NCBI GenBank assembly: GCA_028023455.1
Contig: JAQFVV010000012.1
Span: forward strand, 10,702,499-10,766,498
Reading direction: 5' to 3'
DNA from: Epiperipatus broadwayi
Lineage: Eukaryota; Onychophora; Udeonychophora; Euonychophora; Peripatidae
DNA length: 64,000 nucleotides
Made by a program: the position numbers and the translations under genes. Every line of letters begins with the position of its first letter. Within the stretch, counting starts at the first letter, position 1. The notes beneath the pieces are model-generated. The model was not told where the DNA came from. It saw nothing but the letters and a program-made list of their open reading frames with translations, and did not search any database. Below are positions 34,202 to 47,900 of this stretch, piece by piece.

Positions 34202-35397
34202 CAATCTTTTATTCAAAATAAAATATTGTAGTATCCAAAATGGTAAAAAGTAAAATTGACTACCAATATTTATTTTCATATTTAAATAAATTCATCATCA
34301 TAGTCAACTGAAATTTTTTATCCCATTTTTTTCTGAATTTGATCAGTTTTTTAAATTGGTCTTTTTTCATATCATTGCAAAGTTGTTTATCAGTATGAAA
34401 TAATGTCTATAACTAGCTCTGATAAAGATATTAGCTACATTTATTTTTAAATTAATAACAAATGTTAATGCAATATCCATATTTTCTTATGATATGTATT
34501 TTAATTATGAGACTAATATACTTTAGTATATTATGCTACAGAGAAATCATAGAGATTGCTAATTTATTTAAGATTGATTTTTTTTTATCACAGCTTTTGT
34601 TAATAAATATCTTGTTCAATATAAGTAAGATCTAAAAGACTTTTTATAATAAATATTAAAAAAAAAAGTTTAGACCTCATATAAAATAGAAGCTTTCCTC
34701 CCATTTCCAAATGTTTAATTATTATATAAAAAAAAAAAAACATTCAATTTTTGTATAGTAACAAAAATTCTTTCAGTTTTGGAGTTTTTAGTCAGTAAAT
34801 TTAAGCCCTGAGATGAACATGGTTCAAAAGAATACATTTAGGATTGTGATTTAAATTAGGTTCTGTAAATCACTTGAATTTACATTAATACTATTTTTAT
34901 TATTATAGCCCTCTGCTTTGTATACTGTATTTGGACAACTGTTTCTTCACAGCCATACTTTTGAAAGAAATTAACAATGTAATAATTATTATATATGCCA
35001 GGGTCATGTGACTGTTGCTGTATGACATCACATCACTATTTATTTGATTAATTTTGCTTATCATATAATCATTAGATAATAAGAGCTAGATGCCATACTG
35101 GATGGCTACTTATATATCTATGAGTCAACTACTTGGAAAAACTTGTGCTATGTGAAAAAATGTAAACATTTAAACACTACACTGTAAAGCCTTTGATAAT
35201 TTGATTTATTTGTGTTGCTGATAAATATTTGTTTTGTTTTTTTATATATATATTAAAATGTGAGTGATGGTTTTATTAACATTTAAATGATTTCATTTTG
35301 TCTTTTCTTAAACAGTAATACTTAAGCATAGTTCTTAGAACTTTTTTCTATGAATTATTTTGACCAAATCATTTTTTTGTAATATTTCTATTAAATC
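34202..35397. other. AT-rich noncoding stretch
   Basis: Nothing recognisable. Confidence 0.5.
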
Positions 35398-35514
35398 CAG
35401 AAAGTTAGTCTTGTATTGGTGGTCGAGAGGTCAGCGTGACTGCCTTGCACTTGCAGGCAGTTGCCTGGGTTGCGATGCTATGACACTTAAAAAAAAAAAA
35501 AATACAGAAAGTTA
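35398..35514 (+). mobile_element. Short tRNA-derived SINE with 10-bp target duplication
   Basis: The direct repeat CAGAAAGTTA (35398-35407 and 35505-35514) flanks a body with an A-box-like GGTCGAGAGGTCAGCGTGAC, a degraded B-box region (CTGGGTTGCGA, missing the usual TTCGANTCC), the 3' signature GATGCTATGACA, and an A-tail. It shares GTCGAGAGGTCA, TGCCTTGCA and GATGCTATGACA with the SINE at 57580-57691 but is shortened between the boxes. Confidence 0.8.
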
Positions 35515-38500
35515 ATGCTATTTTTTTTTTCAGAAAATTTGTCTGAAGAATCTTTCAGAGTTAAACATTAAGAAACATGAAAATTTGTCATCACATCTGA
35601 TTTTTTTAAAAAAAATTAACTCATTTATTGCTTGGAGTGTATAAAAAGTTTAAACATCAGAAATGGCAGCTGAATAAAAGTCTGGCTCTCTCAGTGCACA
35701 GAGGACAATGGTTCATTGCTTGGGAATTTTTAAGAAGTTTGGAAAAATAAATTTTGTAAAGAAATAGAAAGCTAACACTAATGTTTTTCAAATATTTATT
35801 GTTTGATTGTTACCATTTATTATTATTTAGACAGAGAATTAAGCATAGAATTGGTACTAAGTATTATTTTCTTAAAATATTTAGTGTTTATAATTTCAGA
35901 AACTACTAATGACAAAATCTCGTGACTTTCTCAGCTTATTCATATGCTTTCAAGAACAGTTTTATTTGCACTTTTGCTAGATGCATAGTTCTCACTGAAG
36001 TGAGCAAAAGCTAAAAACTAATCTAGTTTATGTAGATATTATGACATTATATTATCTGGTGTTCAACAATTAATCAAACTTAAAGCAGATGGTTTAAAAC
36101 AAAGTAACAGCTACCCAACCATTAATCTTCGTTCATTAAAAAGACTTTAATTGAAAATATCATAGTAATATTTACAATCACATTTTCTTTGGTTTTAATG
36201 CTCATCTGCCAGTGGAAGTCTGTGTAGGATTTCAAGACATAGACTATTTTAATTTCAATATAGACCAAATCAAGATTTATTTTCTTTTTACTTAAGTAAA
36301 ATATATCTTTATTTTTATCACCAATAGCAGCATTTAATAACGCATTATATTAGCTAATAAAAATATCAACAAAATTCGATATGCCAAAAAAGAAAAAAAT
36401 CTGGTATTTGGAATCTAATTTAGTTAGTAGATATATTATATTTTCTGTCTGCTATAGTAAAAACTCCAAACTACTATGCTCCAAAATTTTTGTCCACATT
36501 TGCTTGCTAAGAATATTTGGGTTGAGTTTATTTATGTCATTTTACTAATTTGATCTTACTTAAAGGTATTGGGACATACTGAACACTGAAGATACAACTA
36601 GATAATAATATAATTAATTTCATTTTTTAAAATTTTAGTATTGATACTTTAATATGGAAATGATTTTACTATTACTTGCATGTTTACTTTTCTTGATTCT
36701 GCAGTTTTTGATTGATGGATGAAATAATGGTTATTTAAAGTAATTGCAGTTGGTTGTGAAGAATAAAACATGTAAACATTACTTCATATATTATACATTA
36801 TTTTCTGAATTGTTTTGTAATGTAAAAAGAGACTATCCACAACAAACTAATAACAACAGAATATATATTTTTTATTATTTTGTTGCCTTTATGAATAAGA
36901 TTACATGATCTTGCCTTTCATTGATCACAATAATTTTTTCGAATTAATTATTTTTCCAAGAAAACTTTTTTATATTTAATAAAATTATTTCTATTAAGAT
37001 AATGATCTTTAAGTCACAAAATATCTTTGCAGGAGAATACACTCAATATAAACATCAGATGATTAATTTGGGCTATCAACACAATTCAAAAGTCATGATT
37101 AATAAAATGATCCGATATGCAAATTAATTGCAAATTTTTGACTAAGAGTATCTCATGCTCCTTTTCAGGGTGAGATATTGATTTACAAAAGGCTAGACAT
37201 TTATTCTAATGCAAATAATGTTTTATATATTTTTTTACCATTCTGCTTTCACTTATTTAAGTTAATATAGGGTCTGGTTATCAAAAACTTCTTATATTGT
37301 TAATGATCTTTCTGCTGTATGATAACTACATTTGCATACCTTATATATATATATATTGTAACCTTCTGGATTGGCACCAGAAATATTGATTTTAATTATG
37401 TAGCACTGTATCAGTAACATCTGATGGCATCTTAATAAAAAAAAATGAAATAACCTGAAATTTTTAAAATTCTTTATTATTGACCTAAAACTATGCTTAA
37501 AAGCACTTATAGATATAATTTGAAAGTTTTTTTAGATGTTTAATATCTTTTTTAGTGAGTAATTAATGATAGGAAGGGGTGTGGCTTGTCACAGAAAAGT
37601 TGTCAGTTTAGTTTAAGTTGTTTCCAAGTTTGTTTTATTTGTTAGCAGAACAGTATTGATATTTGTTTAGCTAATTATCTGGTTTATTTGCTTATAATAT
37701 TTTGATCAATAGTGTACACAGTACAATATATGTGATTCATCATCATAGAAACTTTCATTTCAGTCAGATTAGTTTAGTACCTGTTGTACATTATTTGTAA
37801 ATATTCGTGCAAGCTTGTGTCATCTTTCAGCTTCATTTTCAAATTCATGTATTTCATTAATCCACCAAATATCATGTTTCATAGCCAAATATTTGATTTC
37901 ACAACCAATAGTTTGAATAACTAGCTTAGTTACATTTAAAATGAATTAATGGATCACTGGACTAGTGAATTATTAAACAACAAATATACTATTAAATATT
38001 TTATTTGCTAAAATAATTATCATTAATTTTATTCTGTTACTTTAAAAATGTAAAATATTTTATTCTTAGTTCAATTTAATTTTTTTTTTCTACAAAAGAC
38101 AAAATGTTTTTTTCTCTCTTTTTCAAAAAAAAAGTTTCTTGCATAATCTTCAGTTCATTAAAATTTCAGTGCAATGGGTGGAGCAATTCTGTGTCTAGAG
38201 ACCTTTGAACTTTCAAATGACCTTGGATTATTGGAAGAACAGATGCTTGGGTAATAGTTTGGGATCTATAAAAAAGGGAAATCTATTACAAGTAGAGGGA
38301 ATTTTCATTTTGACTTCACTGAACTGCACATTGCTTTCTGATTTCATTATAAAAGTTTTATTAGTATAATTTTATTTTACAAGCTGATTCTTCCAAGACC
38401 CAAGTTTGAAGGGTGAAAAACTACTATTAATTTTCTGCAAAATGAAAACGTAAATGACAGTAATGAGGTACATTATTCCTTGCTTTTAACTATTTTAAAT

Positions 38501-41500
38501 TCTAAAGCCATCATTTGGGATACATATGTGTGCTATATTATAAAACTATTTAATTTTTTTATCTTAAAGAAATAATGGAAATGCACGTTTATATTTCAAA
38601 ATTATTTTACTTAAAATTTAATTCTAATATTAACGAAGTAACTGAAATGTACAACCTCTTTTATTACTTTGGAAAAGCTATGAACACTTTCACTAAATGC
38701 CTCAGTGACGCTTTGTTAATAAATCTTGCTAACTATAAAGGAAGGAAGTTTAGATGAAAGATACATGTGAATAATTTATTCTATCCTGCTTTATTATTAT
38801 TGTTAAAACATTTACTAAACCATTTGTATTTAAAAACTAAGAATGAATGCGTAATGTATAATTTAATGGATTAAGTATTAACTTTCTCCATATTCTGGAA
38901 TAAATGGGTAGAAGAGCATAAGACTGAATATGAATTTCTTTTATTTATTGTTCTCATTTGCAGTTGAATTTTTTTATTAAAATATGTTATCAACTAACTT
39001 ACGTGAACCTAAGTGGATTTTATAAACTGATTAATTATGTGCCTTGAGAATGATTTTTTAAACTCAGAACAAATTCTTGAACATATCTAATAAGTTAAGT
39101 AATAAATTATTGCTATACCTACGTCATAATAATTATTAATGGAGAATTCTCAAATGTAATATTGCCAGTGGTTTTATTAGCTAATGCTAAAAACTTTGAA
39201 TGCTGCATAAATTGGATCCAAATTAATATTATTTTTTTTCCTGCAGGAAATTGTTATATGTTTGTCCATACATTTGATGTCCATGATCATCATCATTTAG
39301 TATATGACTAAGATATGTCATTTACAGACTATGAATGAACTATTATTATTTTGTTAGCATTTAATAGCTAGATAGTTGTCAAAATTTGTCTTATGATTTT
39401 ATTTATTATTATTATTTTTTTTTATGTTTCTCACCAAGAACGTTTCACAAGGTATAATATGGAAAAATATTATACTTGGTAATTGGTATTATTCTAATAT
39501 AGTTCTTATTGTGTGCTTATATTACTATATGTGTGTGTTAGAAATGGAAACATCCATTCAATGTTAAGAGGTGAACAGATTATTTTGAAAAGAGCTCATG
39601 ATATAAAATTTATTGTTTATCTTTGCATTTTTCAATAAGTTATAAATTAATTATTTCTTAATAATTGTTTTACTCAGAATTTAAAGATTTGTTATTTATC
39701 CTAAACCAGACCTTTATTTCAATTTTGTGCTAATGCAAAATGCATTTGAAGTTATTTTGTCTTTGCTTGCTAGAAGTTAGTTTGCCTTGCTTCTTCAACC
39801 ATAATTAGTATATTTCCAAGCTAAAAATATTATACTTATCAGAAATGAGAGATTTATTCATTATTATCTTTACAGTTTATTAATGTGAAATTGTTTGTGC
39901 ATTATTATGCTCATGTATACATGTATGTTATTTAATCTAACTATAATAATATTTGAATTGAAAGGTAAAAATGATTTAATGCCTATTGGTTTCAGACAAT
40001 GAAAATGTGCCAAGTAAAGAAGTTGAAAGATTAGAGATTTATTTAAGTGTGAATTTATTATTTTTTTATTATGCTTAGATTGAAACATATTTAGTGGCTA
40101 TGCAGAATGAAGTTATTTATGTTATATACTATGGAATTGAGATAAGCTCTTCCTTTAATTTATTTGAGTATTTGACATGGGTGGATTACATAGTATATTA
40201 TATGGGATTGAGAAAACTCTCCTCTTAGCTTGTTGAAGCATTTGTTAGGAGATTATATCCTCCAGATTTAGTAGTTGTAATTTATGAATTATAGTATGAG
40301 AAGCCAAGTAGTACATTTCCCTTATTTTGATGATGAGACTGTGTCCACGCCAGTTTGTTTTAAGTCTCAGAAGTTAGACTTGGGAGCTATTGTGTAGTTA
40401 TTTAAATGATTAGAATTATGAAAGTCTTTTATCCCCATCTGCCATATGGAATGTTTTTCATCTTTTATTCATGGCCAAGTGCGAGATAGTTTGCTGATAA
40501 AAAAGGAAAATAAAAATAGAATTAATTTTTTCTCACAGAACAGCTGAAGTAGAATTTGTATTAAAGCTTGGTTGGCCATTGTCATCATCCATATTATGAT
40601 ATTTCTCCCAATTTCATAAGTAAACCGATTGGATTTAGTAATATTAATTATTTTATAATAGATAGCATAATTCAGACACATGCATAAATTATTAATTTAG
40701 AAGGTATGGAGAAATCCATTATTAATGTGTAACTTTAATTATTGTTTCAAATTATTTTAAATTAATTATTTAGATTTCATACCATCAACTCTTATAATGT
40801 TCCATCCTCATTTGAATGAGCAAGCAAGAGGAGACAAAGTGTGATTAATTAATAGAATTATCCATTAATTTGTAAAGTATATTTTTACTCTTACTCTTAA
40901 TTTTATTCTTACTCTTAGATTTAAACCCTTTTCATTTTGTTTGATGTGCATTTGAAGTAAAATGCTAAGAACTTTAATTTCATCTTATAATTTAGTGTCA
41001 GTATTTAATAGAGTTTTGTTTTTCATGAGGATATCATAAGTGATTGATAGCTTGAGTGTATTGAAAATAAAATACCAAAAATAATTTTATATTTAATTAT
41101 CTTAGTGTAGTATCATAATGTTTCTGTGTCATATGTTTACCAGAATTGACTGATAGCTTAAGCCAATTTTGCAAGTAAAATAAAAAGAAGTTTAGTCTGT
41201 GTTATTGTTTTAGTACTGAAAATATAATGTTTCTTCTATAAGTCTATCAGAATTCACTGATAACTGGGATATGTTAAAATAAAATATAGAAAGTTATCTT
41301 TATGTTATTTGCTCTTATGTAGACCATTTAACCATTAATGTTGGAATCATCAAAATGTGTATATGTGTCAGCAATTAAACCAAGTGTTTATTTAAGTTAT
41401 GCTTGTAAATAAATGTTTTATTTATTTAAAGTTGTGTTCAGAATTCTTCTTTGACATGCATTCATATTTCATATTTCTACACATGCACACACATTTACAT

Positions 41501-42330
41501 ATCTAATATGATATGATTGCACTATTCCATAATTTAATGATGACATGTTCAGATCTGGTGATGTTGCTTTCCTTGATCCAGACCCTTTATGAAATGTTTG
41601 ATTATTTAACGATTCTCTGAAAATTTTATCATTTAGTTATTATTTAGATGATGAATTGAAATCATAACACACCCTATTTCTTTCATTATCTAACTGCTAC
41701 CATTTTATCAGAATAATGCTTAATTTGTATCATTACTTTTATAATAGTAACTAGTAGTTGTTGGAAAGTATAGATTTAGAATTAAGCCATGCAATAAATT
41801 AATTCCCTGAGATATTCACTTAGTATTTAGATGAGATATTAATTCAGTTACTTAGTTTAAATTACTGTACAATTAAAAGCTAAGTAATGTTATGTTTTAT
41901 TTTATATTTAACTTTAACTTACCATGCAGTATAGTTAATCAGCATTACATTTTATTTATTAATTTAATTTTTTAACATAGTAGAGGTTGTTCAATGCATG
42001 TGGATGATGGGAGGAGATGAGGTATAGACTATAACTTAGTCAATTTAAATGGTAGAACTTTGCCAATTTTAATTCTTTATTTATTTTAGAACTTAATAGA
42101 TGTTTTGTTCCTATTAATCAAAATGTTTCATCCCACATCTAATATACATTTTACACCTTATAGACCTCTGTAGCCCCCAACTGAGCTAAGCTAAGGTAGA
42201 ACATCATTCAAGAGCCTCATTAATAAATTTAAGGCAAAATCAGACTAATAGTTTATTCTATGATCAATAGAATTGGCAGCCCCGGGTATTTGTTGTTAGG
42301 AAAGGTAGGAGAGGTGATGGGTGAGAGTTA
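35515..42330. other. Long AT-rich noncoding stretch
   Basis: No gene recognised in nearly 7 kb. Near 37345-37366 an (AT)n run leads into TTGTAACCTTCTGG, and 37540-37690 weakly resembles the LTR-like patch near 4000-4140. A 60-codon frame at 38575-38757 (starts MEMHVYISKLFYLKFN) has some amino-acid variety but no splice context or family, so it is not called as a gene. 40310-42300 is AT-rich without repeats I could place. Confidence 0.45.
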
Positions 42331-42334
42331 CAAT

Positions 42335-42978
42335 ATATATATATATATATTCTCTGTCATATGAATAGTAATATAAAAAAATACTAAGTTAGAGTTTAAA
42401 TATGTTTATTAACACCAAGTATACTTTCAATGTTTTTGCATCATATTCATGGTTATTCTGCTGATTTGAATACTATTTGTTCTCTGGTTCGATCATTTCA
42501 TTTTTTACACATTATTTTAATACAACTTGAATAGAAACTGTGGCTATGTTTTTTTTGTGATTGTAAAAGACTGATGTATTAGTGGAATCAGTCATTGTCA
42601 GTGACTTTTTATACATTAGAGAATGCTGTATTATTCTTGTTTTAAGGTTACCCTTGGTCTCACTATAGTAGATATATGAACAGTTCTTTTGGCTGTACCC
42701 TATAGTATAAACCAGTTTGGGGCCAGTCCAATGTTTGTATTTTGTCCTTTCTGTTGTTAATAAGTTTGTTTAAATTAATGGGTGTTCTAAATTCCACATT
42801 AATTCTCTGAGATTTTGTTACCCGTGGGTGGTGAGTATGGTATAGAAATTCAATTTTTATTATTATTTCCACAGCAGAGTTTTATTTTCTATTTTTGTTT
42901 TGAATTGCTGTATATATTAATATATTTTGTCAAATCAGCTATTTATGATTTTATGTTCTTAATTCTGTCAGATTCAAA
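42335..42978 (-). mobile_element. 5'-truncated inverted copy of a Penelope-like element
   Basis: The minus-strand frame 42663-42872 reads FRTPINLNKLINNRKDKIQT, which matches the plus-strand element at 45390-45450 (FRTPINLNKFIINTKDKIQT), followed by the GIY-YIG region (the second residue pair reads LYYRV). The copy continues to the shared terminal sequence GTATACTTGGTG...AAACTCTAAC (near 42390-42420, minus) and ends in an (AT)n run near 42330-42350. It abuts head-on with the next element at about 42978. Confidence 0.8.
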
Positions 42979-45900
42979 CTGGCATGAATATGACACAAAA
43001 GTATACTTGGTGCTAATAATTTAATAAACATGTTTAAACTCTGACATAGTATTCCTTTTTATATTAGTATTAATATGGCAGAGTATCCAGATATTTTTTG
43101 CATATTACAGCAATAAAACAGTGTATAAAATAAAAAGGGATATCATAACACTGTGAGCCAGACTGGATTTTTTCAACGGATGCCTATACTATTGTACTGT
43201 TTATTTATATATGGTACAAATATACATATTGTCATTTGGTAAAAGCTAAAAAAAAAAAAAAATTTAGATTAATATTAGTTTAGTAAGATTTGAAAATATA
43301 ATTTACCTTTGCCAATATGTGTTGACTAAGCTCCAGGAATAATAATATTTAGAAAATAATTCTAGTTACGATATAATATAATACCGATTCTTTTAAAAAC
43401 ATTTTTCTATTTAATTTGCGAGACATAATGTGACACATTTCAGCGGATTCTTATATGAATCCTGGTGCCCTGATAAAAGAAATAAAAGCTGATTTCATCG
43501 ATAGTGTAAATCGTAACAATAACTAGGTAGAGTTGATCAGGAAATATAGTTATGTTTTTAGAAATAGGAATGAAACTTTCTTCTTTTTGCATAGCTTGAT
43601 CAACTCACGCAGTTTATTGCATATAGAGGCCTAGCAAGATGTGAAAAACGTTACATTAGGGTTTACCCAAACTGCTGTGACATAAAAATTAACAAATCCA
43701 TAAGTAGTTACTGTAAAGCAATGAAACTGCTAAGGAAGCAACTTATGCAATTGATAATGAAAGACATTAAACTGAAATTAAACGTAGCATTTGCAGCTCA
43801 CAATAAGAACAAAGAACAAAATGTTATTCTACCAAAACAGTATATAACAAAATGTCAAAATTTGGACAGAGAATTATAAACCAAATTCTCCCAAAAATTT
43901 AAGTTTTTAGCTTATAAACAAACTGGTAAGAATTTTTCAGTAAGCAACAGATTTATCAACATCAAATTACAAAGTCCATTTAAATATACTGCAATCCTTA
44001 ATACTACTGGACTTAGATATGTGGAGGATGTTGGTTAAATCCTCATCTGGAAATAGTTACAGAGTTGGAAACTGCATATGAAAATGATAAAGAAAAATTA
44101 TTCCACAAAGCAGCTGCAGCTATAAAAACAATATAAGAAGGATAAACCATTCACCCTGGTTCGAAAGCATTAAAGCACTTAAAAGAGCCTTCAGTAAAAA
44201 TAAAATTACTTGTATGAAAGAGGACATGGATCATAGATTCATACTGTTAAATAATAATGTATTCAAAGAGAAAATACATTAAATTTCAAAAGATTAAACA
44301 ATTACTATGCCAAATTCAAAAAATAAAAGTATGTGCATATTCAGAAAATATATACACAAACTACATGACAGGAAGCAGTACATACAAATATACCCTCCAA
44401 ATACTATGTTGCCTATATTATTTGCAATATTAAAGTGCACAATAAGCACTGCCCATTCTATTTAATGATTGGCTTTGGAGGAGGGTATTATTATAAAACA
44501 TACAAAGACATAGTGCAATTACTTAAAGAAGAATTGCGCAGGTTTTAGCCAATACACTATAAAATCATCTTTTGAATTTGTGGACATCATTAAAAATACT
44601 ACCATTTCCAACCAACATAAAATGGCTTCTTTCATTATCACAGAACATTACAAAATAGTAAACTACAAAGAATCAATTCAAATAATCAACAAATTATTAA
44701 AAAATAAAGGGGAGAACACACTGAAAAAGGAATTCATTGTAGAGTTCCTCACATGAATAGATTATGATATTGTAGCTACATATAGAGGTAACATTTACAA
44801 GATGATAGAATCATGACCAATGGACCTTGGCTTATAAAGAAACTAATATAATTGGCCCTATGTTGAACATACATAAGAATTGTATATACATATGTTAATA
44901 ATATCTTTATTTGCTACTGACAAGGCATCATCAATCACATGTTCAACAAATTGGACATAAATTCAGGATTGATTTGGACTATTGAGCTAGAGAAAGATAA
45001 TCAAATTCAATATCTAGACTAAAAACTAAAACTGATCCACAATGCACTACAATACAAAATGATTTTTTACCCCTGCTCATAATATCAGAGGTTGTATAAA
45101 TGTGAAATCAAAAATACCCACATCACCTAAATTTTCTGGATTAAAAACTTTTCTATACCATAATAATTATTTATGTCAGTTTGAATTGGATAGAATTAAG
45201 AACATAAAATCAGATGTAGTTGATTTGACAAAAATAAGATACAACCGAATGTGCATACATTGATATTTACAGCAATTTAAAACAACAATAACAAATAAGA
45301 TCTAAAAACTGGATTGCTGGACCAAGCTCAGCACACATGGGTAACAAAATAATTCAGATTTCCTCAGGTAAATTTTATGTGAAATTTAGAACACCCATTA
45401 ATTTAAATAAATTTATTATCAACACAAAGGATAAAATACAAACATTGGATTGGTTCAATGTGGTTTATGTTGTAGGGTGAAAACAAAAGGACTGTCCATA
45501 TATGTACTATAGTGAGATCAAGGCTAATCTCAAAACAAGAATGATCCAGCATTCTCATGTAATATATAAAAAGTCACAGACCAAAAACGATGCCCCAATA
45601 CATTGGTCTTTTGCAACCATGAAAGAGAACATGGTCATAGTTTTGATCTAAGTTGTGTTAAAATAATGTGTGAAGAGCAAAATGATTGAAAACAATCAAA
45701 GTAGTTCATTATAAAAAATGAAAATTTAATGAACCAGAGAACAAATAGTATTCAAATCAGCAGAAAATGTTTTTTTTTTTTAGCAGAATAACCATAAATA
45801 TGAAATGAAAGCATTGAAAATATACTTAGTGCTAATAATTTTATAAACATATTCAAACTCTGTCTTAGTATTTCTTTTTTTATATGTGTATATATTTGCA
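42979..45900 (+). mobile_element. Decayed Penelope-like retroelement (RT plus GIY-YIG)
   Basis: The terminal repeat (GTATACTTGGTGCTAATAAT...) near 42999-43080 recurs near 45820-45880. Between them, broken frames carry Penelope hallmarks: an N-terminal basic region (43600-44030), IDYDIVATYRGNIYKMIES then PMDLGL near 44760-44830 (the family's YxQxxGxxMGSPLS region), YVNNIFI near 44890-44912 (degraded YVDDIF), and WTIELEKDNQIQYLDLKL near 44975-45030. A GIY-YIG endonuclease remnant lies at 45450-45560 (NVVYVV ... LKTRMIQH). Many stops and a mutated catalytic box make it dead. Confidence 0.85.
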
Positions 45901-46424
45901 AACAGCTATTTTAATTTCAATCTTTTCTCTTTTTTCTCAACCCAATGCTCAAAATGCTGTGAAAACAATAATGGTGATAGGATTTAAACTTTTGCATCTT
46001 TAGTTGAATTTGGAATAGGAATTTCAACTTGGACAACTGATTGTACATTTTGAAAGCTCTATTTAGGAATATATTTCCTATTGTGGAAATGGAAAAATCG
46101 GTAAAGAATTGTCTATAAAATGACCTGCCTAATAAGTCTATTTCCATCAAGGTTCATGGAATATTCATCAGAAGAGTAAAAATATTTGTAAAACCAATGA
46201 AAATATATAAATAAAATAATTCTTAGTGGTGTATCCATTTTCACATCCTAAATTCAAAATTTGGTCTAGGCAAAATTAGAAAAAAAATTTCAGATTGTAA
46301 TCACAATCAATATTTTATTTTTAACTAGGCAATCCACCCAGAAAACATCAGTTATTAATTAATAAATAGGTGTCTAGTTAATTTTTTCTAAACCTTTACC
46401 AAGTAAAATAATCTAATGGTTAAT
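45901..46424. other. AT-rich noncoding stretch
   Basis: Nothing recognisable. Confidence 0.5.
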
Positions 46425-46670
46425 CACTTGGGAGGTCATGTGATGTTTAAATTCCAGAAGTGACAGATTGAGCTTCAATCTAAAATGTTGAGCTCTTGAA
46501 TCCATCATTTCTATCACTGCATTAAATTATAAGGGGTAAAATAAAGGTACTGTTTATTACATGGAAGGACATGTGATATTTGAACAGTAGATAAAAGCAG
46601 AGTTGAGATTCAAGCCAGGGACTTTTATTTCTTGAATCCATAACTCTAAAAATATAATAAATCCTAAAAT
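46425..46670 (+). repeat. Two diverged tandem copies of a unit of about 125 bp
   Basis: The segment at about 46425-46548 (GGAGGTCATGTGATGTTTAA ... GCTCTTGAATCCAT) is repeated at about 46553-46670 (GAAGGACATGTGATATTTGA ... TTTCTTGAATCCAT). Each has a weak tRNA-like flavour (GAGATTCAAGCCAGGG in the second resembles a B box), so it may be an old tRNA-related SINE dimer. I cannot confirm that. Confidence 0.45.
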
Positions 46671-47900
46671 TCTTCTAAGAAGATTTACTGGAAAATTGTT
46701 TTTGCCCTTTGTTGGATTATTTAAAAGCCATTTTGCCCTTTATACCCAAATTTAAAAAAAAAAACTTGACCAGTTTTAAAACTCACTGAATATTATAAAA
46801 AAAAAATAATGAAAACTTGATGATTTTTTGAATGTGAATGATAAATAACTGTGGAAAATTCTCTATAAAATATTGTGTTTTATTAACCAGTCGTATGTAA
46901 TATATTACAGCAAAATAATACCAAAAATGGCTATCCCATCAGTATTTTTTATTTTTTGCCAGCCTGCATATTGTGAAAGTTTTATTTTGTAAACTTTTAT
47001 TCCATGAAATTTTTGCTCTTGAATTTGTGAAAACTGCTATTATGTTGTTGAACAATTTATTCAATTTAAATAAAGAAATAAACATTTTACTATTAATGCA
47101 GCTAAGATGGATTACCTCTAACAAATTTTATAAGCTGAAGTTGGGTACATTTATTTTAAAAATATTTATATTATTATATAAAAATTAATAAACCCTTAAG
47201 AGAGTACTTTTTTTTCTTTCTTCAAACTTTTCAAACAAAAACAAAACAAAGTTGCACTTCATTAGAAAATATTCTAAGATCTCATGATCCACAATACAAA
47301 CATTACCAAAAACATTTTCTGTCAGATAATAGAAAATAATTTAAAGGTAATTCTCTAGTACAAAAAGAATGTACTGTTAGTCTATGTACTACACATCAGA
47401 GAGAGCTGTGTAGTAGTAATCACTTTGGAATGCTTTGCTGTGATGACATGGCTAAGTAAGATAAATTAAAGTTTTATACATTTTTAATAACATCTAGATA
47501 AAGATTTCTGTGGCTGTAAAACTATTTGCTTAGTGAGTGGATGAGAAAAGAGAATTGGAATGCAGAGAGATAGATTTAATTGGATTTGGAAAGATCGTGA
47601 AAAATATTACTAACATTTAGAATGCTGACATTTTAAATATAAAAGAAAAAATATTTGTGTGTGTGTTTATTGCAAGGAGGTTTTAAAACTAAGACATACA
47701 TAGGATTAATTGGATTTTAGGAGGTTTGTTATTAAAAAAAATTCAATTTAAGTAAGAGAGTGGTTTATTTGAGAAAAAGGATAATGTTTGAGGTATAAGT
47801 TTAGGGGAGCATGTGTTTATCAATCGCCATTAAAAAAAAAAAAATGTTTTTTTCCTCCTATATAAAGAGTTGGTAGAAAAATCATAAATTCAAATATAGT
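46671..47900. other. AT-rich noncoding stretch becoming GA-rich
   Basis: From about 47500 the strand becomes purine-rich (G+A), which continues to about 49750 and coincides with the LINE remains below. No separate feature is recognised. Confidence 0.4.

Noticed and set aside
38575-38757. 60-codon ORF as a small gene
   Set aside because: No splice sites, family or neighbouring exons; length is expected by chance in this much sequence.
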